Notes: generated by a model not told the origin, from the sequence alone. Positions 7,027 through 16,116 are shown, counted from the stretch's first letter. The stretch is 64,000 nucleotides of DNA from Lutimaribacter_A marinistellae (GCF_042648365.1 NZ_JBHRXI010000010.1:248001-312000), one strand, 5' to 3'. Numbers and translations: made by a program.

Positions 7027-8229
7027 ATGGACGCATTCATCTGCGACGGCATCCGTACACCTATCGGGCGCTATGGCGGCGCCCTGAGCCAGGTGCGCAC
7101 CGATGATCTGGCTGCGATTCCGATCGCTGCATTGGTCGAACGGAATCCCAATGTCGACTGGTCAGCCATCGACGACGTGGTCTATGGCGACGCAAACCAG
7201 GCAGGCGAAAGCAATCGCAACGTCGCCCGCATGGCCGCGCTCTTGGCCGGCCTGCCGATCGAAGTGCCCGGCACCACGATCAACCGTCTCTGCGCGAGCG
7301 GAATGGACGCTGTGGGCATGGTATCGCGGGCGATCAAGGCAGGCGATTACGACATCGCGATTGCAGGTGGCGTGGAAAGCATGAGCCGCGCGCCGTTCGT
7401 CATGCCGAAGGCGACAAGTGCCTTTACCCGTGCCAATGCAGTCTATGACACCACGATCGGCTGGCGCTTCGTCAATCCCAAGATGAAAGAGATGTACGGC
7501 ACCGACTCGATGCCGGAGACTGCGGACAACGTTGCGCAGGATTACCAGATTTCGCGAGAAGATCAGGATGCCTTTGCCGCACGCAGTCAGGCTCGTTGGG
7601 CAGCCGCGCATGAGGCAGGCGTCTTCAACGAAGAAATCACCCCTGTCACCATTCCGCAGCGCAAAGGCGATGCCATCGTCGTCGATACGGATGAGCATCC
7701 TCGTCCCGGCACCACAGCGGAAAAGCTCTCCGGTCTCAAGGGCGTAAACGGCCCAGACAAGAGCGTGACCGCAGGCAATGCGTCGGGCGTGAATGACGGC
7801 GCTGCCGCGCTGCTCATCGCCAACGAGGCTGCCGCCCGGAAGAACAGCCTGACTCCGATGGCTCGGATCGTCGGCATGTCGGTTGCAGGCGTCGCGCCGC
7901 GGATCATGGGCATTGGCCCGGTCCCTGCCAGCCGCAAGGCGCTGGAACGCGCGGGACTCACCATCGACCAGATGGATGTGATAGAGTTGAACGAAGCCTT
8001 CGCAAGCCAGGGCATTGCCACTCTGCGTGAACTTGGTGTGGCAGAGGATGCGCCCCATGTTAATCCTAACGGAGGTGCCATCGCGATCGGCCATCCGTTG
8101 GGAATGTCGGGGGCACGGCTGGTGATGACTGCCGCCTATCAGTTGAAGCGCACAGGTGGGCGTTATGCGCTGTGCACCATGTGCGTCGGAGTTGGTCAGG
8201 GCGCGGCCCTGATCCTGGAACGTGTGTAA
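7027..8229 (+). CDS. paaJ: 3-oxoadipyl-CoA/3-oxo-5,6-dehydrosuberyl-CoA thiolase
   Basis: A full-length 400-residue thiolase. The acyl-accepting Cys89 is in NRLCASGMD, and the C-terminal His356 (GHPLG) and Cys386 (CVGVGQG) complete the active site. It releases acetyl-CoA (and succinyl-CoA) in the last steps of phenylacetate degradation. The adipyl thiolase of the protocatechuate pathway, pcaF, is nearly identical in sequence; position at the head of the epoxidase operon favours paaJ. Start ATG has GGGAAGGGAG upstream. paaA follows after 15 bases. Confidence 0.9.
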   Translation: MDAFICDGIRTPIGRYGGALSQVRTDDLAAIPIAALVERNPNVDWSAIDDVVYGDANQAGESNRNVARMAALLAGLPIEVPGTTINRLCASGMDAVGMVSRAIKAGDYDIAIAGGVESMSRAPFVMPKATSAFTRANAVYDTTIGWRFVNPKMKEMYGTDSMPETADNVAQDYQISREDQDAFAARSQARWAAAHEAGVFNEEITPVTIPQRKGDAIVVDTDEHPRPGTTAEKLSGLKGVNGPDKSVTAGNASGVNDGAAALLIANEAAARKNSLTPMARIVGMSVAGVAPRIMGIGPVPASRKALERAGLTIDQMDVIELNEAFASQGIATLRELGVAEDAPHVNPNGGAIAIGHPLGMSGARLVMTAAYQLKRTGGRYALCTMCVGVGQGAALILERV

Positions 8230-8244
8230 GGGAGGAGAGCCCGA

Positions 8245-9237
8245 ATGTATGCACAGATGATCAAGACGGCCGGAACCGGCGTGAAATCCCGCGAGGAGAT
8301 GACCGAGCAGGAACTCGCGTTTCAGGACAAGATCGACAACGATATCAAGATCGAACCCAAGGACTGGATGCCCGAAGACTACCGGGCGACCCTGATCCGC
8401 CAGATCGGCCAGCACGCGCATTCCGAGATCGTCGGCCAGTTGCCCGAGGGCAACTGGATCACCCGCGCCCCCACGCTGGAGCGCAAGGCGATCCTGCTGG
8501 CCAAGGTGCAGGACGAGGCAGGGCATGGCCTTTACCTCTACTGTGCCGCTGAAACACTGGGCGTGAGCCGCGACGAGCTGACCGAAATGCTGCTCGACGG
8601 TCGGATGAAATATTCCTCCATCTTCAACTATCCGACGTTGAACTGGGCGGATATCGGCGCTGTCGGCTGGCTGGTCGATGGCGCGGCGATCATGAACCAG
8701 GTGCCGCTTCAGCGTACCTCCTACGGTCCCTATTCCCGCGCGATGATCCGCATCTGCAAGGAAGAGAGCTTTCACCAGCGCCAAGGCTATGACGCCATAC
8801 GCCGCATGGCCGAAGGAACGCCCGAACAGAAGAAGATGGCCCAGGATGCGTTGAACCGCTTCTGGTACCCGTCGCTGATGATGTTCGGCCCGTCGGACAA
8901 GGAATCGGTCCACTCGGCACAGTCGATGGCATGGAAGATCAAGATCAATACGAATGACGAGCTGCGCCAGAAATTCGTTGACCAGACCGTGCCTCAGGCC
9001 GAATACCTCGGCCTGACAGTTCCCGATCCGGACCTGAAGTGGAACGAGGAACGCGGACATTACGACTTCTCGGAGCCGGACTGGTCCGAGTTCTTTGACG
9101 TGCTCAAGGGCAACGGCCCTTGCAACAAGGATCGCATGGCCGCACGCAACAAGGCTTGGAACGATGGCAAATGGGTCCGCGACGGCCTCTTGGCGCATGC
9201 CCGGAAGAAAGCCGCTGTAAAGGTCGCAGCCGAGTAA
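8245..9237 (+). CDS. paaA: Phenylacetyl-CoA 1,2-epoxidase catalytic subunit
   Basis: The 330-residue diiron subunit. Iron-ligand helices are visible: Glu61 (HSEIVG), Glu91 and His94 (QDEAGH), Asp136 (NWAD), and the Glu173/174 to His177 pair (EESFH). With PaaC it forms the oxygenase that converts phenylacetyl-CoA to its 1,2-epoxide, fed by PaaE. Length and motifs match characterised PaaA proteins. Second gene of the operon; the GGGAGGAG ribosome site is well placed. Confidence 0.96.
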   Translation: MYAQMIKTAGTGVKSREEMTEQELAFQDKIDNDIKIEPKDWMPEDYRATLIRQIGQHAHSEIVGQLPEGNWITRAPTLERKAILLAKVQDEAGHGLYLYCAAETLGVSRDELTEMLLDGRMKYSSIFNYPTLNWADIGAVGWLVDGAAIMNQVPLQRTSYGPYSRAMIRICKEESFHQRQGYDAIRRMAEGTPEQKKMAQDALNRFWYPSLMMFGPSDKESVHSAQSMAWKIKINTNDELRQKFVDQTVPQAEYLGLTVPDPDLKWNEERGHYDFSEPDWSEFFDVLKGNGPCNKDRMAARNKAWNDGKWVRDGLLAHARKKAAVKVAAE

Positions 9238-9350
9238 CTCAGACCGTCGCCGCCGCGACGTGAAAATACTGGTCGGGCGTTTCCGCCCCGGCCAAACAAG
9301 GAAGCTGTGCCCGCAGACCCGGGCAAAGAACCGAGGAAAGGGAAGAGATC

Positions 9351-9686
9351 ATGAGTTCCGTCACACCGGGCACCCTGCCCCAGGTAGAAAACGAACCCCG
9401 CGCCAAGAACGAATGGCCGTTGTGGGAAATCTTCATCCGTGGCCAACACGGGATGAGCCACCGACATGTCGGCTCGCTCCACGCGCCGGATGCGGATATG
9501 GCAATCAAGAACGCGCGCGACGTTTATACGCGCCGCAACGAAGGCGTCAGCATTTGGGTGGTTGAAGCGCGTCACATCGCGGCAAGCTCACCCTCGGACA
9601 AGGGGCCGCTCTACGAACCCTCGGAGTCCAAGGTGTATCGCCATCCGACTTTCTTCGACATACCCGAAGAAGTGGGGGCCATGTAA
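9351..9686 (+). CDS. paaB: Phenylacetyl-CoA epoxidase subunit PaaB
   Basis: 111 residues of the small PaaB family, recognised by the WPLWEIFIRGQHGMSHRHVGSLH stretch and the later NEGVSIWVV segment. It bridges PaaAC oxygenase units in the complex. A longer spacer than elsewhere in the operon (113 bases) precedes it, but AAAGGGAAGAG gives a good ribosome site. Its stop overlaps the paaC start by one base. Confidence 0.93.
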   Translation: MSSVTPGTLPQVENEPRAKNEWPLWEIFIRGQHGMSHRHVGSLHAPDADMAIKNARDVYTRRNEGVSIWVVEARHIAASSPSDKGPLYEPSESKVYRHPTFFDIPEEVGAM

Positions 9687-10447
9687 TGACCCGTGACGAA
9701 GCTTTCTTTCAGTTCTTGCTGCGGATGGGGGACAACACTCTGATCCTCGGCCACCGCGTGTCGGAATGGTGCGGCCATGCTCCGGTCCTCGAAGAGGACA
9801 TCGCACTTGCAAATACGGCACTGGACCTGATTGGCCAGACCCAGATGTGGTTGGGCCTCGCAGGTGAGGTGCAGGGCGAAGGCAAGAGCGCCGATGACCT
9901 AGCATTTCTGCGCGACGTGTGGGACTTTCGCAACGCGCTGCTTTGCGAAATGCCGAATGGCGATTTCGGGCAGACGATCATGCGCCAGTTCCTGTTCGAC
10001 GCTTGGCATTCGATCATGCTGGGCCGGCTGATGACTTCCTCGGACGAACGAGTCGCCGCGATCGCGGCGAAGGCGTCGAAAGAGGTCGCCTATCACCTCG
10101 AACGCTCTGGCGACACCGTGGTCGGTCTTGGCGATGGCACCGATGAAAGTCACCAGCGTATGCAGGACGCGCTCGACTACCTCTATCCCTATGTCGGCGA
10201 GCTGTTCGCAAGTGACGATGTAGATGCCGAGATGGCGGCTGCTGGGATCGCGCCGGACCCAAGCGGCTTGAGGGAAGAGTATGACGCGCTGGTCGGCCGC
10301 GTGCTCGACGAAGCCACGCTGACGCTGCCGAAAAGCCGTTTCGCGCATAAGGGCGGACGGACCGGTCAAATGCATACCGAGCATCTCGGGCATCTTTTGA
10401 CGCAGATGCAGTGGTTGCAACGCGCCTATCCCGGCGCAAGCTGGTAA
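9686..10447 (+). CDS. paaC: Phenylacetyl-CoA epoxidase structural subunit PaaC
   Basis: 253 residues, a ferritin-like partner of PaaA that holds the CoA substrate in place. Family segments include LRMGDNTLILGHRVSEWCGHAP near the N-terminus, then AFLRD and HLERSGDTVVGLGDGT. Starts within the paaB stop (TAATG), showing translational coupling. No unusual feature. Confidence 0.94.
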   Translation: MTRDEAFFQFLLRMGDNTLILGHRVSEWCGHAPVLEEDIALANTALDLIGQTQMWLGLAGEVQGEGKSADDLAFLRDVWDFRNALLCEMPNGDFGQTIMRQFLFDAWHSIMLGRLMTSSDERVAAIAAKASKEVAYHLERSGDTVVGLGDGTDESHQRMQDALDYLYPYVGELFASDDVDAEMAAAGIAPDPSGLREEYDALVGRVLDEATLTLPKSRFAHKGGRTGQMHTEHLGHLLTQMQWLQRAYPGASW

Positions 10448-10453
10448 CCGGCC

Positions 10454-10915
10454 ATGCCTCAGCCAAGCGTGGAACAGGTCTGGGAATGGCTGGATGCCGT
10501 TCCCGACCCCGAGATCCCGGTCATCTCGGTCGTGGATTTGGGCATCGTCCGCGAGGTCGAGTGGCAGGACGACATGCTCGTCGTATCCGTCACGCCGACA
10601 TACTCCGGCTGCCCTGCGACCTCGGTAATCTCGATGGATATCGAGACGGCCCTGCGTGATCACGGCGTTGACAAGATCAAGCTGCAGACCCGTATCGCCC
10701 CGGCCTGGACGACCGACTGGTTGTCGGAAAAGGGTCGCGCAAGGCTGGAGGAATATGGCATCGCCCCTCCCCAGGCTGCTGGTGGGCCCGAGAAGTGCCC
10801 CCATTGCGGATCCAAGGCGGTCGAAAAGGTGAGCCAGTTCGGCTCTACCCCGTGTAAGGCGCATTGGCGCTGCAAGGACTGCCTGGAACCATTCGATTAT
10901 TTCAAGTGCATCTGA
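10454..10915 (+). CDS. paaD: Phenylacetyl-CoA epoxidase maturation protein PaaD
   Basis: 153 residues. The N-terminal MIP18/SufT-type domain (DPEIPVISVVDLGIV, then YSGCPAT) is followed by a PaaD-specific C-terminal zinc-ribbon-like region with four cysteines (CPHCGS and CKDC) plus Cys near the end. Such proteins act in iron-cluster or diiron-centre assembly. It starts six bases after paaC in the same operon. Confidence 0.94.
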   Translation: MPQPSVEQVWEWLDAVPDPEIPVISVVDLGIVREVEWQDDMLVVSVTPTYSGCPATSVISMDIETALRDHGVDKIKLQTRIAPAWTTDWLSEKGRARLEEYGIAPPQAAGGPEKCPHCGSKAVEKVSQFGSTPCKAHWRCKDCLEPFDYFKCI

Positions 10916-10940
10916 GCCCGAATACAAGGAGACAGACCGG

Positions 10941-12011
10941 ATGGCACGATTTCACGATCTGACCGTCACCGACGTGCAAAAAACCATCCGCGATGCCGTG
11001 GTGGTTACCCTCAAACCAGCGCCTGAAGCAGAAGCGGAATTCGATTTCACCCAAGGCCAGTACCTGACGTTCCGACGCGCCTTCGACGGAGAGGAACTGC
11101 GTCGTTCCTATTCGATTTGTGCAGGCAAGGACGATGGTGTCTTGCAGGTTGGTATCAAGCGTGTCGAAGGCGGCGCGTTCTCGACCTGGGCCAACAGCGA
11201 GTTGAAAGCAGGCGACACCCTTCAGGCCATGGCACCGATGGGGAGCTTTCACACTGCAATCGAACCCGCCGTCGCGAAATCCTATCTTGGCTTTGCGGGC
11301 GGCTCGGGTATCACCCCCGTCCTGTCGATCCTCAAGACCGTTCTGGCGCGCGAACCGCGCTCCGAGTTCACCTTGGTCTACGCGAACAAGGGCGTGAACA
11401 CGATCATGTTCCGCGAGGAACTGGAAGACCTCAAGAACCTCTACATGGGGCGGTTGACGATCATCCACGTGCTGGAGGCCGGGGAAGAAATCGACCTTTT
11501 CACGGGCTTGGTAACGCAAGAGAAATGTGCAGAACTCTTCGAGCGCTGGATTGACATAAAAGCTGTCGACACTGCGTTCATCTGTGGCCCGGAGCCGATG
11601 ATGCTGGGCATCGCTGCCGCTCTTCGCGAACACGGGCTGAGCGAAAACCAGATCAAGTTCGAGCTTTTTGCCAGCGCCCAACCCGGTCGGGCCAAACGCA
11701 AGGCGGTTGCTGCTGACGCGGCCAGCAGTGCGAACCAGGCACGCGCTCAGATTACCCTTGATGGCTCCACCCGAAGCATCGACATGCCAAAGGATCTCTC
11801 GATCCTTGACGCGGCATTGGAGAACGCGTTGGACGCGCCTTATGCCTGCAAGGCCGGGGTGTGCTCCACCTGCCGATGCCGCGTTCTGGAAGGCGAGGTC
11901 GAGATGGTGGCGAACCACGCGCTCGAGGATTACGAGGTCGAGAAAGGCTATGTGCTCAGCTGCCAGGCCTACCCGCTGACCGATACCGTCGTGGTCGATT
12001 ACGACCAGTAA
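10941..12011 (+). CDS. paaE: Phenylacetyl-CoA epoxidase NADPH reductase subunit
   Basis: 356 residues: an FAD domain (RRSYSICAG, about residues 54-62), an NAD(P)-binding ferredoxin-reductase domain (FAGGSGITPVLSI), and a C-terminal plant-type [2Fe-2S] domain with CKAGVCSTC and a later LSCQ cysteine. It transfers electrons from NADPH to the PaaA diiron centre. Standard length and domain order. Confidence 0.95.
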   Translation: MARFHDLTVTDVQKTIRDAVVVTLKPAPEAEAEFDFTQGQYLTFRRAFDGEELRRSYSICAGKDDGVLQVGIKRVEGGAFSTWANSELKAGDTLQAMAPMGSFHTAIEPAVAKSYLGFAGGSGITPVLSILKTVLAREPRSEFTLVYANKGVNTIMFREELEDLKNLYMGRLTIIHVLEAGEEIDLFTGLVTQEKCAELFERWIDIKAVDTAFICGPEPMMLGIAAALREHGLSENQIKFELFASAQPGRAKRKAVAADAASSANQARAQITLDGSTRSIDMPKDLSILDAALENALDAPYACKAGVCSTCRCRVLEGEVEMVANHALEDYEVEKGYVLSCQAYPLTDTVVVDYDQ

Positions 12012-12024
12012 GGGAGGGAAGGAC

Positions 12025-12783
12025 ATGGCAGAAGATATGACGATCGCGAGCTATCTTTCGCAGGGTGGGGTTCTGACCAGCCCGACGAACGTGCCTCCGC
12101 GCTACCGCGCCGAACTGCTCAAGCTGATGGCTACCTTCGTGGACAGCGAACTGGCCGGGGCAGCTGGATTTGCGGACGTGATCAACGAGGGTCCCGGCAT
12201 CAAGGAGAGGATCGCCGCGGCCAAGATCGTTCTGGAGAAGACGGACAACGCCGACCGTGTTCTGAAAATCATGGGCGAGTTCGGGGCAGATACAGCGCGC
12301 TACGTCACGCACCACCCCTGGACCCAACGTGTTGAACGCGACGCCGAATTGGGCAGCACCCGCAGCGAGCATGACATGCGGCTTGCGGTGTTCAACTACC
12401 CGCTCGAAGGGTGGGCGGATGCAGTGATGATGAACCTGCTGATGGGCCGCGCAGTGACCGTGCAGCTTTCCGAGTTCGCCATGGTATCCTACCAGCCGCT
12501 CGCCGAGGCATTCCGCGCCATCGCGCCGATCGAAGCGCATCACGCCGAGCTGGCACTGGAAGGAGCCACAAAACTGAAAGCCGAGGGGCAAACAGAAGCG
12601 CTGCAAGCCTCCGCACGCTACTGGTGGCCGCGCGTGGCCGAAAGCTTTGGCAAGGCGGAATCGGCCAAGTTCGAGAGCCTGCGGGAAATCGGGCTGCGCC
12701 GGAGCACCAATGCCGACCTGCGCGCTCGCTGGGAAGCCGAGGCGCGAGCGGTACTCGAACAGCTGGGCGTTTCTCCGGACTAA
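12025..12783 (+). CDS. Extra PaaA/PaaC-family ferritin-like protein
   Basis: 252 residues, last gene of the epoxidase operon, 13 bases after paaE. It resembles the PaaA/PaaC four-helix family but is neither. Candidate ligand positions are Glu42, Glu71, Asp74, Asp132 and the Glu170-x2-His173 pair (EAHH); where PaaA has ExxH in the second helix this protein has ExxD (EKTD). It also has conserved-looking HHPW (96-99) and WAD (130-132). I infer a regulatory, scaffolding or alternative diiron subunit. The function is not established. Confidence 0.75.
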   Translation: MAEDMTIASYLSQGGVLTSPTNVPPRYRAELLKLMATFVDSELAGAAGFADVINEGPGIKERIAAAKIVLEKTDNADRVLKIMGEFGADTARYVTHHPWTQRVERDAELGSTRSEHDMRLAVFNYPLEGWADAVMMNLLMGRAVTVQLSEFAMVSYQPLAEAFRAIAPIEAHHAELALEGATKLKAEGQTEALQASARYWWPRVAESFGKAESAKFESLREIGLRRSTNADLRARWEAEARAVLEQLGVSPD

Positions 12784-12795
12784 CTTAAGAAACTG

Positions 12796-12829
12796 GGCAG
12801 GATACAAGACTTGGCGCGAGTATCCTGCC
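12796..12829 (+). terminator. Hairpin ending the paa epoxidase operon
   Basis: Perfect 10-base arms GGCAGGATAC (12796-12805) and GTATCCTGCC (12820-12829) with a 14-base loop, 12 bases after the last operon gene and before the convergent paaR. There is no T tract, so it may also serve the opposite strand or protect the 3' end. Confidence 0.55.
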
Positions 12830-12916
12830 TAGCTGTTAACGGCGAGCAGCCACTCTCAAGCTTGTTCGCTGTGCGCGGTCATGGCCCGAAGGGCTGCACG
12901 CGCTGAGGCGTCTCCA

Positions 12917-13513
12917 TTAGATTTTCTGGACGCCGTGCAGTGTAAGGCGGCTTACCAATTGTGCGTATTCCTGTCGCGCTGCGCTGTCGGCCCCAGGATT
13001 CCACATATAATACCAGTTCAACATGCCAAAGACCGACATGGTCGCCGCCCTGAGCTTGACCGGGTCATCCGCCAGCACATCGGGCGCATTCTCTTGAATA
13101 ATGCGACTGACAAAATCAATCATGTCGCGTTGATACGCCCGCAACAGGCGCTGCTGTTCGACCGGCAGGGCTGACATGCCACTCGTTTGGACGCGGTGTT
13201 CGTCGTCAACGCCTTCATAGGCCAGCAGGATTGCCGCCACCACGCGGTGCAGACGCTCTTCGGGCGACAATCCATCAAGCGAGATCCCGCAGACCAGATC
13301 CCGCAGATCGCTTAGATAAGTGTCAAGGATGTCGAACAGGATCGCATCCTTGCTGTCGTAGTAGTGGTAGATATTCGCCTTGGATATCCCGCATTCCCGG
13401 GCCAGCTGTGTCATCGAGGCACGATCGAATCCTTCGCGTGCAAAGACACGCGCAGCAGATTTGAGGATCTGTGCGCGCTTCTGGTCATGGTCCTTTGCGA
13501 TGGTCCTGGCCAA
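12917..13513 (-). CDS. paaR: TetR-family regulator of phenylacetate genes (PaaR-like)
   Basis: 198 residues. The N-terminal TetR helix-turn-helix reads through SMTQLARECGISKANIYHYY (residues about 33-52), and the C-terminal ligand domain is typical of TetR proteins of aromatic-CoA pathways. It is the last gene of paaG-paaI-paaK-paaR, starting 3 bases after paaK. PaaR proteins usually repress paa genes until phenylacetyl-CoA is made. The name rests on context. A PaaX-type regulator is encoded in the same cluster. Confidence 0.8.
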   Translation of the reverse strand: MARTIAKDHDQKRAQILKSAARVFAREGFDRASMTQLARECGISKANIYHYYDSKDAILFDILDTYLSDLRDLVCGISLDGLSPEERLHRVVAAILLAYEGVDDEHRVQTSGMSALPVEQQRLLRAYQRDMIDFVSRIIQENAPDVLADDPVKLRAATMSVFGMLNWYYMWNPGADSAARQEYAQLVSRLTLHGVQKI

Positions 13514-13516
13514 GTC

Positions 13517-14827
13517 TCACCCCTTGTCCCGGTTGTCTACGACGCGCTTGGCCTTGCCCTGGCTGCGCTCGACCTCGCCGGGTTCACCGACCACGATTTC
13601 TGTCGACACGCCGACGATATCCTTTATCCGCTTGGTCAGCATCCGTGCGGCAGCCGTCTTGCTCAACTCGTCGGTTGCATCCGCCTCGGCCTCGACATAG
13701 ACGCGCATCGCGTCCATCCGACCGGCCTTGTAAAGTTCAATCTGGTAATGTGCTGAAAGACCGCCTGTCGCCACGACCTGCTCTTCGATCTGGGACGGAA
13801 AGACATTCACGCCGCGCAGAATGATCATGTCGTCGCTGCGGCCCGTTATCTTCTCCATTCGACGCATGGATCGTGCCGTACCCGGCAACAGCCGGGTCAG
13901 ATCGCGAGTGCGGTATCGCACCATCGGCAGGCCTTCCTTGGTCAGCGTGGTAAAGACCAACTCGCCCATCTCGCCATCTGGAAGCACCTCTCCGGTCTGC
14001 GGGTCGATGATCTCTGGCAGGAAGTGGTCTTCCCAGATGACAGGGCCATCCTTGGTTTCGACGCATTCATTTGCGACGCCCGGCCCCATGATCTCGGACA
14101 GGCCATAGATATCGACGGCATGCATGTCGAAAGCCTGCTCGACTTCCTTGCGCATCGCGTCGGTCCACGGCTCGGCACCGAAAACACCGACCTTGAGCGA
14201 GCTTTCGCGCGGGTCGAGTCCCACCTTGTGATACTGCTCGAGGATGTTGAGCATGTAGGACGGCGTCACCATGATGCCGTCGGGCGCAAAATCGGTTATC
14301 AGGCCGACTTGCTTTTCTGTTTGTCCGCCCGACATGGGCACGACTGTCGCGCCCAGCCTTTCGATACCGTAATGCGCACCAAGACCGCCGGTAAAAAGGC
14401 CATAGCCATAGGCGTTATGCACCATGTCGCCCTTGCGCAAACCTGCCGCACGCAATGAGCGGGCGACCAGATCGGCCCAGTTGTCGATGTCGTTTTGGGT
14501 GTAACCCACGACCGTTGGTTTCCCCGTCGTACCGGAGGAGGCATGCAGCCGGATGATCTGATTGCGCGGCACGGCAAATAGTCCGAACGGGTAATTGTCG
14601 CGCAGATCGTTCTTGTATGTGAATGGGAACTTGGCGAGGTCCGCCAGCTCCTGCAAGTCGTCGGGATGCACGCCCGCCTCGTCAAAACGCGACTTGTACA
14701 TCGGAACGTTTTCATAGGCATGGCGCAAAGACCATTTCAAACGCTCCAGTTGCAGCGCGCGAATCTCGTCGATCGAGGCGATCTCGATCGGGTCCAGTTC
14801 TTCTCGCTTCGGGCTCAGATCTTCCAT
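13517..14827 (-). CDS. paaK: Phenylacetate-CoA ligase
   Basis: 436 residues, AMP-forming. The P-loop HASSGTTGKPTVVGYT is at 95-110, GAEPW and YGLSEIMGPG mark the central adenylate site, and the C-terminal RSDDMIILRGVNVFPSQIEE segment is diagnostic of PaaK. It makes phenylacetyl-CoA from phenylacetate, ATP and CoA, committing the substrate to the pathway. Located between paaI and paaR in a tight minus-strand operon. Confidence 0.96.
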   Translation of the reverse strand: MEDLSPKREELDPIEIASIDEIRALQLERLKWSLRHAYENVPMYKSRFDEAGVHPDDLQELADLAKFPFTYKNDLRDNYPFGLFAVPRNQIIRLHASSGTTGKPTVVGYTQNDIDNWADLVARSLRAAGLRKGDMVHNAYGYGLFTGGLGAHYGIERLGATVVPMSGGQTEKQVGLITDFAPDGIMVTPSYMLNILEQYHKVGLDPRESSLKVGVFGAEPWTDAMRKEVEQAFDMHAVDIYGLSEIMGPGVANECVETKDGPVIWEDHFLPEIIDPQTGEVLPDGEMGELVFTTLTKEGLPMVRYRTRDLTRLLPGTARSMRRMEKITGRSDDMIILRGVNVFPSQIEEQVVATGGLSAHYQIELYKAGRMDAMRVYVEAEADATDELSKTAAARMLTKRIKDIVGVSTEIVVGEPGEVERSQGKAKRVVDNRDKG

Positions 14828-14842
14828 GGCGTCCTCCTCGCC

Positions 14843-15271
14843 TTAATTCTCGTCGAACAGGCCACCCTTGATCGCACGGGAGAAACCCCGCATTTCGGCG
14901 ATCTGGCGGCCGTCCTGGTTGGTCACTTGTATATCGTATATTCCGCTGCGCCCGGTCAGGCTGATCTCGCGAGCCGTCGCGGTAAGGCGGTCACCCTTTT
15001 GCCCAGGCGCGATAAAGCTGACGACGTTGTGCTGCGCGACCGTGGACTGATTCCTGCTATTGCAGGCAAAGGCAAAAGCGCTGTCAGCCAGCATGAAGAT
15101 TACACCACCATGACAAATCGCATGCCCGTTGCAGTGATGGTCTTCGACAGTCATTTCCAGAACGGCCTCACCTTCGTCCACGCGGATGATTTCCATGCCC
15201 GCCCATTTCGACGCCTGGTCTCCTGCCCACATAGCCTGTGCCGAACGTTCGGCGCGTTCCTGCGGTGTCAT
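14843..15271 (-). CDS. paaI: Hotdog-fold acyl-CoA thioesterase PaaI
   Basis: 142 residues with the PaaI hotdog signature NGHAICHGGVIFMLADSAFAFACNS. It hydrolyses ring-hydroxylated phenylacetyl-CoAs and related dead-end thioesters, freeing CoA. I took the ATG at 15271, two bases after the paaG stop, rather than an upstream in-frame start inside paaG. The catalytic Asp in the long helix is present. Confidence 0.92.
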   Translation of the reverse strand: MTPQERAERSAQAMWAGDQASKWAGMEIIRVDEGEAVLEMTVEDHHCNGHAICHGGVIFMLADSAFAFACNSRNQSTVAQHNVVSFIAPGQKGDRLTATAREISLTGRSGIYDIQVTNQDGRQIAEMRGFSRAIKGGLFDEN

Positions 15272-15273
15272 GC

Positions 15274-16059
15274 CTAGCGTCCCTCGAACTTCGGTGCGCG
15301 CTTTTCGAGGAAAGCAGCCACGCCCTCGGCGTAATCTGCGCTTTCCCCGCATTTTTTCATCGCGTCCGCCTCAAGCTCCAGATGATCGCTGAGCGTATCA
15401 AAGGCCGCTGCTTGAATCGCCTGCTTGCTCAACGCCAGCCCAAGGGTTGGGCCATTGCCCAACTGCTCGGCAAGTCGTCGCGCCTCGGGCATGAGTTCAT
15501 CGTCAGGCAATGCCTTCCAGATCAGGCCCCATTCTTCGGCCTTGCGCGCCGGCAAAGGCTCGGCCGTGAAGGCCAGCCCCTTGGCACGCGCCTCACCCAA
15601 AAGGCGTGGCAGGTGCCAGGACCCACCGGTGTCGGGAATCAACCCGACTTTTGAGAAGGATTGAATGAACTTCGCACTCTCCCCCGCCAGCACCATGTCG
15701 CAGGCAAGCGCGATGTTGGCGCCCGCACCAGCGGCCACTCCGTTGACGGCGCAGATCACGGGAAACTCCAAAGAGCGGATCAGGCGCACCAAGGGCGCAT
15801 AGAAGGTCCGCACGGTATTCCCCAAATCGGGCGGGCCGGACATCTTGCGCGGATCACGGTCACCCAGATCCTGCCCGGCACAAAACCCTCGCCCTGCCCC
15901 CGTCAAAAGGATGGCGCGCGCACCGGCGTCACGGGCCCTTTCAATTTCAGACCGCAGGGCGTGATGCATCTCTTCGGTGAAACTGTTGAGGCGATCAGGG
16001 CGGTTCAGCGTAATTTCCACCCAATTTCCATGGTTCTGCGCAAGAATCGTATCACTCAT
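15274..16059 (-). CDS. paaG: 2-(1,2-epoxy-1,2-dihydrophenyl)acetyl-CoA isomerase
   Basis: 261 residues, crotonase fold, same length as E. coli PaaG. The oxyanion-hole segments are GRGFCAGQDLGDRDP and NGVAAGAGANIALACDM, and the catalytic region SFSKVGLIPDTGGSWHLPRLLG matches PaaG. It converts the ring epoxide to the oxepin. Some enoyl-CoA hydratases (paaF) are close, but the AGQDL-DRDP motif favours paaG. The ATG at 16059 is used; an earlier frame start at 16170 would lie in the promoter. First gene of the minus-strand paa operon. Confidence 0.9.
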   Translation of the reverse strand: MSDTILAQNHGNWVEITLNRPDRLNSFTEEMHHALRSEIERARDAGARAILLTGAGRGFCAGQDLGDRDPRKMSGPPDLGNTVRTFYAPLVRLIRSLEFPVICAVNGVAAGAGANIALACDMVLAGESAKFIQSFSKVGLIPDTGGSWHLPRLLGEARAKGLAFTAEPLPARKAEEWGLIWKALPDDELMPEARRLAEQLGNGPTLGLALSKQAIQAAAFDTLSDHLELEADAMKKCGESADYAEGVAAFLEKRAPKFEGR

Positions 16060-16102
16060 CGCCAACCCGCTTTGCAGTTGTTTCGACAAAACCCTTGCAT
16101 AA

Positions 16103-16116
16103 ACCGAACGGTTGGT
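16103..16116. promoter_or_regulatory. Putative PaaR/PaaX operator between paaG and the TRAP genes
   Basis: ACCGAACGGTTGGT is an imperfect 14-base palindrome (10 of 14 positions symmetric), centred about 50 bases upstream of paaG in the 268-base divergent spacer shared with the TRAP genes. It resembles the ACC...GGT type sites bound by TetR-family regulators. The rest of the spacer shows nothing else I can name. Confidence 0.4.

Noticed and set aside
7162..9198. A 678-residue open frame on the minus strand opposite paaJ and paaA
   Set aside because: It mirrors two clearly conserved genes, has no recognisable domain or ribosome site, and long antisense frames are common in GC-rich DNA.
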